A DNA stretch of 64,000 nt. Origin: Epiperipatus broadwayi (Eukaryota > Onychophora > Udeonychophora > Euonychophora > Peripatidae). This document shows positions 12,541-24,100 of this stretch, in pieces. The notes under the pieces are model-generated. The model ran no database searches and was not told the DNA's origin. It worked only from the letters and a program-made list of their open reading frames with translations. The translations under genes and the position numbers were made by a program. Where the stretch lies: NCBI GenBank assembly GCA_028023455.1, contig JAQFVV010000001.1, forward strand, positions 25,657,401 through 25,721,400, in the 5' to 3' direction. Every line of letters begins with the position of its first letter. Position 1 is the first letter of the stretch.

Positions 12541-12889
12541 GTTTTTTTTTTTTTTTTTTTGATAACTGTGATTGTGAGCTAAAGTATCAAAGATGTATAT
12601 GTTTTTATTCTAAATTTTATTCTTTATTATCTGTTACTGTGTTTTATAGTATTTATTATAATAGTTAGATATTCAATATACATATAAGTGGCAAATGATA
12701 TATATTAATGACTTCTTTATGGACAATTAAGTGATGTTTATTATAAATGAACTAATACTAATGTTTTTTAATAGTTTACAACATTAGATTTGATTGTTTA
12801 AAACAATTAAACTAATAATGTTTGTTGTCTTATCCAAATACAAACTCATTAATTATATTTTGTAATTTTTCTAATTTAAATATTTTGAG

Positions 12890-13560
12890 TCAACTGAAAA
12901 CTAAAACGAGCTTAATATATATAAAAAAAGACAAGTATCAATTTACTGGTATATATTTAGCAATTGGGTTCAATGACCCATATATTATTGTGAAGATGCA
13001 ATACATTCACCTCATTGCTAGTCCTATTCTTTTTATTTCACCAATAATCTTCCAGAGCATTATACACTTTCCAATAAAATAGATCATCTATATCATAATA
13101 AAATAGAACAATTTTTAAATGAGATTTTTGATTTTCAGGAAGGAATCATGTCTAATCTATTCAAAAAATTATTTGCAAATCTTTTTTCTAAACATAGAAG
13201 TTCAAAAGAATAAATGTATTGTTTACTATTATATTCCAGGCCTAACTTTTATATCCATAGAGAGTTATGAAACATTAATAGATTGAACAATTCTGATTTT
13301 TATGTCTAATATTAGTCCTTACTTCTAAAAAGCGTTTCTAAGTTTTTCATTGCAACTCTCACCAAATTTGTCTATTAAATTCTGAGTTGTTAACAAATGA
13401 TCCAATGAGGCAAAAATTGTCAACTACTTTTTTAATTATGAAGACTCATTTGCTGATCCCTCTTTATAACAGTTAACTTCTTTATATCATAGTCATAGCC
13501 TCATTTTTTTTACTATGGTACATAAGCCATATTATCTCTCTCTTAATAAAACTGTATAAT
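12890..13560 (-). pseudogene. Decayed RTE-like non-LTR element, C-terminal part
   Basis: On the minus strand, shifting frames give a GSFVNNSE block near 13390, then a block ending LYGYKSWA near 13260, and near 13070-12990 a KCIMLWKIIGE...RIGLAMR stretch. The last matches the conserved end of RTE-like LINE proteins, where a small basic Gly/Arg segment follows an IMLGK-type motif. There are many stops and frameshifts. It faces opposite to the relic at 9120-9960, so it is a separate insertion. Confidence 0.5.
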
Positions 13561-14193
13561 TTTTAAATTAATGTTTGGTAATATGTTTGAAATGTTATCT
13601 GCCTATTTTGATAATTTTATATTAAGCCAATGAGGTAAGAGCTATCCTACAAAGTAATATAATCTTTTCTTATACATTTTACTATCTATTATCAATATAT
13701 TAGAAATTTTCTCCCAATATGAATCTTTTTTGTATACTAAGTGATAGTGCTTAATAAATCCTTATCCAGCACAGTCTTATACAAATATTCCCATACTAGT
13801 TTCTAGCTTGACATTCATCAATGCTTTTGGATTTTTGAATGGTACATTTGAGCCTTTTGGATTTAATGCAGCATTCCCTTAGAAAGCTTCTGACTAATGA
13901 AAGCCATAATCTAGAAACTATTCTGATGATATTTGGGTAGGACAGCATATGATAAATATTTTTTGAGCACTACTATGTGGCAACTATTACTTACTAAAAC
14001 CTTACATTAGATGACATAAATATAGTTCCAAATAATATCAAATAATATCATTTGGTTATAAATAAAAGTTGTTTTAACCTGACTTCAGGCAAAGAATTTA
14101 ACATTAGGCTATGCAGAGCGATTTAGTTTTACAATTAATAAAACTATATTTGTCTGAAGGTTTGTAATGATGGTATATTATAAGAAGTGATAT
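13561..14193. other. AT-rich DNA, no gene seen
   Basis: Could extend the minus-strand RT relic upstream, but I see no block I trust. Confidence 0.45.
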
Positions 14194-14473
14194 GTTGGAC
14201 TATTTCCATCATTTATGAGTGAATGTTGAATGTAAAGAAAATTTTAAACTTTATTTAAACTTTCCAAATACAAACAACTTGTTAGTAATAACACACAAAT
14301 AGACAATACAGGTTAGTATAATTACTAACGTGTATTGTTAGTGTAATTACTAACCTGTATTGTCTATTTGTGTCTTATTACTAACAAGTTGTTTGTATTT
14401 GGAAAGTTTAAATAAAGTTTAACATTTTTTTATACATTCAACATTCACTCATAAATGATGGAAATAGTCCAAC
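14194..14473. repeat. 280 bp palindrome (foldback) of PLE-associated sequence
   Basis: The left arm 14194-14324 and right arm 14344-14473 are reverse complements apart from small indels, running from gttggactatttccatc to its complement. The arm contains aactttccaaatacaaacaac followed by ttgttagtaataacacac, also found at 28255-28325 next to a hammerhead-like core, which links the foldback to a PLE 3' region. Confidence 0.85.
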
Positions 14474-15655
14474 CTATTACATCTAATAAAACTATATTTT
14501 TATAATTTATAAATCTTAGAAAGATATTTATTTTTAATAAACAGTAGCTACATCTGAATAGTTTATTGTTTAAAAATGGATTATCACAATAAATATAATA
14601 TGATGTTTGGAGAACATATATGCAAATGCACTTTTTTAAAACATTAAATATATAGTATGGCAAGTAAAAACTTACACACAAACGTAAGTGTAAAACACAA
14701 TAGAATAAAGTAAAAGAACTCGTTTTGTTGAAACAAATTTTGTATAATATTTTAAATAAATATTACAGAAAAATATATGTTAATAATTAAAAAAGAGAAA
14801 AATTATATTTAAAATATTCTTTACATACTTCGAATAATCTTATTTCATCTTCTACATAAACAATTTATCTTTTGAACTACTTTTTGATTGATAGGTATTC
14901 AAATGAAGTAGACACACGACCAGAAATTTCAGCAATAATATTTTTAAAGATAATATTGATAAGAAATATTTTTTTCTCATTACTGAGTTGCAAAACTAAC
15001 TAAAAGTAATTAATTATTTAATAGCAATTAAAAGCTTTTGAAAATCTTTGTAGTTATCGCAAGAAAATATATATTTTAATATATCGACCTATATTTTTAT
15101 TTTTATTTACTTCATAATTATATAACGTATGATTATTTTTTATTTATTTGTGACCATTAATGCTGTTTTCAGATTACAATATGCACACGCACACACAGTC
15201 ATAAAATCTTAACTTTTACATGACATAAGACTTCATTACATAAAAGCTTCAGAGAATTTGTTAATGGATGTATATATATTTAAATAACAATTTTTAATAA
15301 AAATCTTCACAATCCGTCTTTATTTATTAGGACTTTTTGAAAGTGTTTCCAAACGCTCAGTAGAACAAAATGGTAATGTAATAATATAGAACTAAACTAC
15401 TTGATTAATCTACGTGCATATTCTTGAAAACTTTCTTTTGATTCATTATTTTAATATTTTTAAAAAAATATTCGATAATTTCAACACGGACAACAAAAGA
15501 TGCAAGTATAAAGAAGTCGTGTTTATGCTACGTTAACATATATTTATTAAAGAAAATTAATAATTATTACAATAAATGTAAAATTAATATAGAAATTTAA
15601 GTTAAGTGTGGAAAAGCATTTTAGGTACTTATTAGAAAAATAAGTACATCACTAT
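14474..15655. other. AT-rich DNA, no gene seen
   Basis: Short chance frames only. A small run of alternating cacacgcacacaca lies near 15182. Confidence 0.55.
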
Positions 15656-15885
15656 CATCATTTCGTCATCAATTTAAACCTCAGCATGGTTTCATGCTCT
15701 GGCACTCCTCAGAGAGGTGCTAGGGTAGGTTCAAGACACTAGAATCTAAAAACACTAACCCAAAGCCAAGCATTTAACTAAAAGTTATCAATTGAATGGA
15801 AAATCGGACATTTTCAGACAACTACATGTCTTCAAACCCAGCTATCCAACTCAAATAGCTATATGGGGCTGAGAGAACCTATCTT
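15656..15885 (+). repeat. Dispersed repeat copy (same family as 33311-34125)
   Basis: Starting with catggtttcatgctctgg, it runs through a ctcctcagagag...gctag block, an aaaacactaacccaaag block and a tcaaacccagctatccaactc block. The same blocks occur in the same order at 33470-33650. Family unknown; no coding sequence is visible. Confidence 0.75.
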
Positions 15886-16629
15886 TATCTTTTTTTTATT
15901 TGTAAGCCTCCAGCTTCATCTCGAAATGAGAATCAGACCATTATTCTTTCATGTATCTTGGCACAAAATTAAGAACATATTACTGAATGCCATATTGAAA
16001 TTTTAAATATTAACCATTAAAAGGTTTGATCTTATTTGTTTAACTGCCAAAAAATTCAAATTGTTGCACAATTTTAAATTTATTTTCCAGCTTGTTACTT
16101 CTGTTTATATTTTTTTCAAGAAGGAGTAAGCTTATTTTATTATATTTATCATGTAATGAAAATTTCACTTCAACTTTCTTCTAATATCTTTCATAATCCA
16201 TTACATCAAATTCTTTTTTAATTGCTTAATAATATAATTATAACCATGCACATATTTATGAATCTTTCCACCACAATAATTCAGGAAAATACTGCAATAA
16301 AGACATTTCTTTAAAAAATCCAGCCTTGAATCCCTATCATCATTATAATAATATTAAAACATTGTAACAGTGAATAAAAAAAAAATTAATTAAATAAACC
16401 AAGTACATTTTCAACAAGTTTAACTATTTAACATCATCTGATGTGTCAGTGTGAAAAGTCATGTACCATTGTTAGATAAATTTTGAGATTTGAAAGCATT
16501 TTTGCATTAAAACAACTATTTACATAAATGTAAATCTGATAAGAATGAGAATTTGATATATGATAAAATCTAATTTTAATATATGCTTGAGAATAAAAAA
16601 AACTACAAATGATAAAAAATGGTTAGCTA
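15886..16629. other. AT-rich DNA, no gene seen
   Basis: No motif recognised. It may contain the degraded upstream part of the PLE fragment that follows. Confidence 0.5.
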
Positions 16630-17070
16630 CCAGATGTGCTGAATGTGGTAAATAAAATTGGAAAGATTTGTGCAGATAAGTTCAATGTTGTATTTAGGAC
16701 ACCCATAAATTTGAGTAGATTAATAAATAATACTGATAAAATAAATACATTGGATCAATCTAATGTTGTGTATATAGTAGAATGCAACCAATTGGATTAT
16801 CCATACATATATTATAGTAAAACTAAAGCAAAGTTGAGGACAAGAATGAAACAGCATTCACTTATGTACAAAAAATCTAAAACTGATTTGACAAATAATC
16901 TGTATTTTATAATTATGAAAAGGAATATGGATATGGTTTTAACCCTGGTATTGTTGAGATGATTTGTGAGAAAAGAAATGATAGAAAACAAAAAATTAAG
17001 TAGGCTTGGTTTATTGCACAAAATGAAGATATGATAAATCAGAAAGCCAATAGACTTCAAATACATAAAA
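16630..17070 (+). pseudogene. Penelope-like GIY-YIG endonuclease fragment
   Basis: Plus-strand frame 16636-16962, then shifted frames to about 17070. The reading has RTPINLSRLINN, then NVVYIVECNQLDYPYIYYSKTKAKLRTRMKQH, here cited only for its order: the VY-I (GIY-equivalent), IYY-KT (YIG-equivalent), the catalytic-region Arg and His. It aligns block for block with residues of the intact-looking PLE at 50900-51080. The second conserved Cys and the Gly of the YIG motif are missing, and a frameshift and stops break the end. No RT domain is nearby. It represents a PLE family divergent from the one at 48-51 kb. Confidence 0.65.
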
Positions 17071-17229
17071 AAAAGTTTTAAAATTTGCTAACTGTAAAAT
17101 ATTGTAGACATTTTTTGTTTAATTGTTTGATTATGTGTTAATTATGAATATGATGATAACTTATTGAAAGTATGTTTAGCTTATTTAATTGAATTTTATT
17201 ATTATTTTTCATAACTCTAATTTTGTATA
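17071..17229. other. AT-rich spacer
   Basis: Short spacer between the PLE fragment and the DNA transposon. Confidence 0.5.
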
Positions 17230-18414
17230 CACCTGGGTCTCTTTTTACGTGGACTTATTTAACATGATTTTGAAGTTACATGATTCATGTTTCACCGGAA
17301 GTCAAACTCCGATAATGTGCTATTACTTTAAATAATAAATTTTGTGCACTTACGTTATATTGAAAGTAATAGCACACTATTGGAATTCGATTTTCATCTT
17401 AGTAATTTCAATATTTTCAGTGCTTTATAATAGTAAGATTTTATGCAATAATGAAATTAAAATCATGATTTCCACATTTTATGTATACACACATTAAATT
17501 TTACAAGATTATAATGTAAATTTGTTCAAACATTGTGCGTGTTAATTTTGCATTTTAAATCACATTCTGTTTTTGCTTTTTAAAAAAGAATGTAATCTAT
17601 TATTAATCATTTAGTGTCCGCAAGTTTATTTTTAAAAGGTGATTAATAGCAGTGGGCACAATTAAATTTGACAATTAAAAATTAAAATCTGATTTTTAAT
17701 TGTAATTAACAATTTAAAAATTATTTTCGGTGACTTGAAATTAATGTGATGTAAAATAAAATTTGATTTTTAAATGGAATTGAAAATTAAAAATTAAAGA
17801 CAAAAATAGGAATTTCATTTTTAGTTGTTAGTTTTAATTAAATTTTTCCCAGCAGTGGTGAATAAATGTCTTTTTATTATCATAAGTTTAAGTTCATAAA
17901 CAATTAATAAAATCATCGTCTCAAAGATTAATTACTAATATCATTGTCAACAGAAAATCATTAACACAACATGAGAGTGAAATTGGCACTAGTTGTATTT
18001 CCACTTGTGAGAATCTGATTTTTTACCAGTTTGCAAACGAATGTGTTTTTCGGCAAATAGCAGCAAATAGCGATAATAATTAAAACGTGTATAAAAAATG
18101 TAAACTACTGTACTGTAAATTATGCATAAAAATATATTATTTTGAATAAAATTAAATATTATAGTTAAAAAAAGTTTGTCTTGTATCAATTTTTTTCAAA
18201 TTTGAAATTTTTTATTAGTCATATTTTATTTCCTTATTTTTTTTTACGCAAATTTTAAAATAATTTTACGTTGGTGCTTTGCTTTTATGCGAATTTTGAA
18301 AAATTACAGACCGTTTCCCCCCTTTTTCAATGTAAGTTATGTCTATTTTTGCATGATTTCGTTTGCGCATGTTTTCTGAGGAACCTATCTATCACGTAAA
18401 ACGAGACCCAGGTG
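17230..18414. mobile_element. Non-autonomous DNA transposon with 22 bp TIRs and TA duplication
   Basis: The left end cacctgggtctctttttacg (continuing tg) and the reverse complement of the right end differ at one base of 22. The dinucleotide TA flanks both ends (17228-17229 and 18415-18416). The TA duplication and TIR style fit the Tc1/mariner/pogo superfamily; the TIR itself resembles Tigger/pogo ends, which is only an impression. The 1185 bp interior has no transposase frame. It contains a secondary inverted repeat (17299-17329 against 17362-17394, sharing TGTGCTATTACTTT) and AT-rich low-complexity DNA. It would depend on a transposase encoded elsewhere. Confidence 0.8.
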
Positions 18415-18845
18415 TATTTTAAACCAAAACTCCAGCAATTAAAACACATTACCACAGTCTTATACTTAACAAAACTATAGAATTTCAGCAATCTATTATC
18501 AAGATAATACTACAATTAGGCATCAAATGGAAAACTCTTACTACCCTTGTCTAATATTTTGGAGAAATTGTAAATGAAAGATAAAAATAGTAAGTGGTTT
18601 TATTCAGTGCCTGCTTAGATAACAGATTGCTGATATTCTAACAATTAATTTTACTTATTGTGTATTACTTTGTTTGAAGGGTTATGAAATTCATTGTCTA
18701 TTAATACACTTTCAAACATTTTACTTTTATCTATTATAATAAAGTGTATTTAAACATGTTAGTCTGTTCTAGTTACTCCTTTCATTTACAGTCAATTTAA
18801 AGATTTTAGATAAGGGTGATAAATGATTTTTATTTAATACCTAAT
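18415..18845. other. AT-rich DNA, no gene seen
   Basis: No motif recognised. Confidence 0.55.
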
Positions 18846-19302
18846 TAATATTTACTAAGGCTGTAACCTTAGGAACAAGTGTCTGAAAAATTCAAAGGTA
18901 GGGACCTCTACAGTTCTTAAACACAAGCTTATGCTATGAAGAAAAGAGGGAATCCAAGGGAATCCCTCCCTACTTCAATCTACTTTTATATATGAATAGG
19001 TGAAGCTGAAGTGCTTAGATCTAAGAGTGTGAAGCTAATACATTAATACTCGCAAAATCCTATGATTTACTACGAGTCAATGGAAAGATCTTATAGTAAG
19101 AAATCTATTACGATAATTTAAAGTTGTAATTATAAATTTTATTAAACACACATTATTATATTAAGTAATATTTACTAAGGCTGTAACCTTAAGAATAAGC
19201 ATCTGAAAAATTCAAAGGTAGGGACCTCTACAGTTCTTAAACACAAGCTTACGCTATGAAGAAAAGAGGGAATCCAATGGAATCCCTCCCTACTTCAACC
19301 TA
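18846..19302 (+). repeat. Pair of 137 bp direct repeats with 182 bp spacer
   Basis: Units 18846-18983 and 19166-19302 are about 93-95% identical, from taatatttactaaggctg to cctccctacttcaa. Each contains an imperfect hairpin around GAGGGAATCC...GGAATCCCTC. The spacer is unrelated AT-rich DNA. The arrangement resembles a miniature terminal-repeat retroelement, but the ends are not TG...CA and I see no primer site, so a local duplication is equally possible. Confidence 0.75.
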
Positions 19303-19997
19303 ATTACTGATATTCTATTAGTTTCTTAAGTAGAAATTCTGAGATATGTAATATGTATAATATAAAATGAAACAAGTTTTTTGAAAATACTATGTGTCAG
19401 CAGTCCTCATACTAAAAAATTCCTATGATCAATAATAAAAGGATCCACTCTGAAATCTTTAAAAGAATACCCAAACTACAGAAAATTTATCCACAGAGGT
19501 AAGCCATCAACATTTTGATAGTTTTTATTTATTCCTGGCAATACATTGGTATCATAAAATATTTACTGCATCTCAAGTAATATTGAGACTGTAAATGAAT
19601 TGAAGATTTTTTACTAATTATTTTATCAAGAATTGTTCAATTGTAGTTGAAAAACCTTTAACACAAATTTGTATAATTTATCTTTATGTTTCTTGATTAA
19701 CTAACTTTGTGAACCTATTGTTAAAGAGTGAACAGAGAGATATAATAATGAATCTTTATAAAATTGGTGATATTAAGTTCCTCATACATGTTTAAAATAA
19801 TTGTTGTTGGTTTTTTTTCCAAAATTTCAACAGACTTTCTCATAAACCACATATCTTATTTTTTTCAACCTTGCTAATATTTAAGTGTTGCCCAAATTAA
19901 TGGTGTGACCAATATCTAAATAATGCTATACAAAAGTTGATCTAACATTTTTATGCTTTCTAATTTTTATATTAAAAAATCTATTAATTATGAATGT
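19303..19997. other. AT-rich DNA, no gene seen
   Basis: No motif recognised. Confidence 0.55.
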
Positions 19998-20083
19998 AAT
20001 TCTTTGAGTATCAGAATTACAGAATTATATATATATATATAATTCTTTGAGTATCAGAATTACAGAATTATATATATATATAT
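19998..20083. repeat. 43 bp perfect tandem duplication
   Basis: aattctttgagtatcagaat followed by tacagaatta and (TA)n occurs twice in a row, identical. The inner part is itself close to palindromic (aattct...agaatt). Confidence 0.9.
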
Positions 20084-21028
20084 CTTATGTTTTAAAATAC
20101 TTGGTTTTTAGATTTATATATTAAAAAAGATCATTAGACTTAGCTGAAAGTTGTTTTTATGAAATCTCTAGATCATAAAGTATTTTCTTATGATTATTTC
20201 TAAGGTATAATGTAAAAAAATATATTATAATATACAGATACATGAAAGCATTAAAATTGTTTTAAAATTTGTCTACCGGTGCTTGAAGCAGTTTGTTTTA
20301 ATTAATGGTCTGTAAACTTTTATTTCTAGTAAAATAAAATTATTTATTTAGCAAAGTCAAATTTAAATCCTTTTGATTAAATCTGAAAAAGCGAAAACTT
20401 TAGTTTTAATTAGAGTTATAAATAAATTTTACTTATGCTATAGTAAAATTTGGGCAATGAAATAAAAAATATAATCTATTATTGTTCCGAAATTGTTTAT
20501 CCATTATGAATTATTTGTTCTTTCTGATTAATTTTGGTTTTGCTAAGTAAATGCTTGATATTGGTTCAAGAATTTCTAAATTACCTGAAAAAAATAATTT
20601 TCAATTAAAGTTTAAATGGAAATGTAACTCTACAAAATACTAATCGAAAATAAAAGACAATGGATTTATCATTCATGTAGAAAAATAAATAAAAAATATT
20701 CTGTATACTTTTTCTTTTTACCTGTGTTCATCAATAAATTTTAAAAAAGCATTATCAAAGATACGCTTTCCGAATTATCTGCTAAATAGTGACAGATTTT
20801 TTTTTTTTTTAATTTTGACAATAAAGTTAATTCGACCAAGCTATTTGAAGTACAAAAAATGAATAGTAGTTGATTTGGCACAATGTTAACCTATTCAAAT
20901 ATAGTCATAATTTTATGTTTTTTATTTTATTTATCAAACTAGTTTAAGCTTTTATAAACTATTTTTAAAATAAATGATTTTCCAAAGTCGATCAAGACAT
21001 TTATTGTTTTTAAATAATCTTAATACAA
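20084..21028. other. AT-rich DNA, no gene seen
   Basis: No motif recognised. Confidence 0.55.
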
Positions 21029-21071
21029 GATGATGATGATGATGATGATAATGATGATGATGATGATGATG

Positions 21072-21134
<63 letters not shown>
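21029..21134. repeat. (GAT)n then (ATT)n compound microsatellite
   Basis: About 14 GAT-type units, with one AAT interruption, pass into about 21 ATT units. Unlike the arrays at 38-52 kb, no retroelement abuts it. Confidence 0.95.
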
Positions 21135-24100
21135 GAGTAAGTAGGATGCAATTGGACACAAACTTATAACCTGGTTAAGCGCATTCATAACTAAATTTCT
21201 TAATCTTCTATTAAAAAATTTACTTTAAGCATGGTTTAATATCAAAAAAAGATTTAATTAGGCTTGCATAAAATACAATTATTGATAAAACAAGCTAGTA
21301 AAGCATAAATTAATAGCTAAGAAATCTTAAGAGTAGTTTATATATATATATTCTAACCTCTCCCCCCACTTCGCTCGTCCACTCCTATTAAAATTTATTA
21401 TTTATATACTGATTTTTACGGGTTCTAGCTCAGTTAAACGAATAATAAATACATGAAATATCCAGCATTAATTAAAATGATTACTAGCTCTAATCTTTAA
21501 AATACAAATACGGTTATATTTTTTAAATGAATTAACAAATATTTACTATTTTCATGAGACATGGAGTGACGACACGGGGAACGAGATAGACTACATTGAG
21601 ATATTATCCACATGATACTACCTCAATGGCATAAGAATACTATTCCTCCTTTTACTATTCTAAATAACTAATTTATAGTATTCTTATGACTTTCTAAGCT
21701 CTTTTCACTACGATAAAATAATCATGTCTTAATATTCTTTCTAATAAGAATCTAGCTCAATTAATTAAAAATGAAGAAAATAAATAAAATAAATAAAATG
21801 ACATAATTCTCAGGTTCATAAATTGTACTCTAACTGATTTTAAAATTACGGTAGTAAACTATGAAAAGGGAATTTTATGTCATAATTCACTACGCAGTAA
21901 TTAACAATAATAAATAATAATAATAACAACAATGGTATAATATAATCTTATTACTTCCTAAATGAAATAAATAATTACGTACGTGGTAGTATTTTAATAA
22001 TCTGACAACAGAATACGTGTGGCAACATTAGCATATAATTTAATGTAATATTGTGGCAATTAACTTATGACCAATAAATGATATAATTATGATCTTTTAA
22101 TTTCATAATATTAATAAGTTCTCAAAATGATTATAACACTTTTATGTTTACCTTTTTGTGCAAAAACTATATATATCTGTTTCAATTATAAGTGTATTGT
22201 GAGATCATGCATCCATGTGGAGAAATAACAACGAAGACACAAAGCTTTAAAATAAATTTACAACAAAGTTTATTAATAACATAAACAAATAATGTACATT
22301 GGATATCCTTACTCTCTTATCACAAAATTATTTTACTAGTTTATAAAATGAAATTAAACTTCTACTTATTTTTTTCTAGTTAACTCTTATCTTGTAAATG
22401 CTTAAGAAAATACAGTATTATTATTATTGGATTTCTTATTATATTTCGCTTGTTACAAAATGAATTTTTTATCGGATTATCATTAACACTTTGTATCCCT
22501 ACTATTATTAAAATCATATTTTTTAATTTTATAAAATACATTCGTAGTAAAGATTATACAAAACAATAAAATTCTAGTTTTATATTGGTTGTATGGAATC
22601 CTATAAATTCAAACATTCTTCTACATTCGGTATTAAGTTTTGTTGTTCCTTATCCGATGTTTGTTAATCATAATATACTCATTTAAGCCTTACTTCGGAT
22701 GATATTTACAACTATTAACATACCAAGCACAAGTATATGTTTATTACACACTATTGAATTATTTTGTTAATAAATATGCAATATTTATTTTCTAAAATAT
22801 TATTAAAAAAAATTAAAATTTTATTATCACTTTTATAAAAAGACTTTGTTTTAGATTTCTCTTTTAAAATCTTATATTCGTTTCCGAATTAATTTATAAC
22901 TGTATTATATGATTCTTTCTCTCTTTATGATATTTTGTACTTTCACTTTTATAATTACACAATTCTAAACATTCCAGCAAATAAATTATTCTTACATAAA
23001 TGATAACATATCTTCAATTCTATTTTATTCATTATTTCTTTGAAAATATCTCTCTGACGATGCAGATTCACGAAACAAGGATAGCGAAAATAGATGCACA
23101 GGATCAAAAATATAACTAGAATATAATCCGTCATAAACCTTGACAATAATGGCACAGTGAATTAAAACACTATAGAGGAGTGACCTTTATCTGTCTACCA
23201 ACCTCTATTATAGGAGTGATGCTAAAGCTATTTCTTCAGCTTTATATAACATCAAAAAGTTTAAAGATATGCAAAAACACTGTCCAAAATATATGTGTTC
23301 AGTGATAGGGCTTAGTTAGCTATACTGAAATCACACAAACTAACTATGATCCAAATACTTTACTTCTCTTATTTCTTAACAAAACATCATCTTGGTTTCC
23401 TCTCCTCCAGTACTACCAAGTCACTATCCGATCTTATTTCTCATGATTTTTCTATACAGTACATCGACAAATTCCTATCTGCATTTCTAACAACAATAAA
23501 ATTCATTTTATTTCAAAACTATACCGCTGTTCTTTAAGAAAATCTTTTACTACTTTTCTCGTATATTTATCATCTACAAACTATTTTAAAATATCTGAAT
23601 ACTTTATTACATGAAAGTTCAAAAGAATCACACAATTGTTCTGATAACTTATATTATTAATTATACTTTAAATAACTTATTGCATGCATATTTAAAATTA
23701 CTCCTATCTCATAATATGTTTAATGTTGTATAAAATGTGTACTTATAATTTAAACTTTCACACATCATTTTTAATCAATAGATGATCTAAAAAAAATAAT
23801 ACATTATGCATTATAAATAAATATCAAAATTACCAAACGATCTTTATCTTCTCGATCGTGTTCCGTAGGCTTCACCATCCCATTGATTCTTGTAGATATA
23901 TGATTTCCATACATACTCTTTATTTTAAAACAATATTTCTATCATTCTATTAAGCTATTATATTTAATTTTTCAATATTACTAAAATGATGTTTATATGT
24001 TTTCCCTAATCTCACATAGCATTTTATATTTAAAATAAATTAGTAAAAAATATTTAAATTATATTTACGATGCTTCTTCATCAAACTTTCTTGAACCGTT

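Noticed and set aside
22205-22310. Possible solo LTR or polyadenylation region
   Set aside because: No matching second copy or TG...CA boundaries found in the window.
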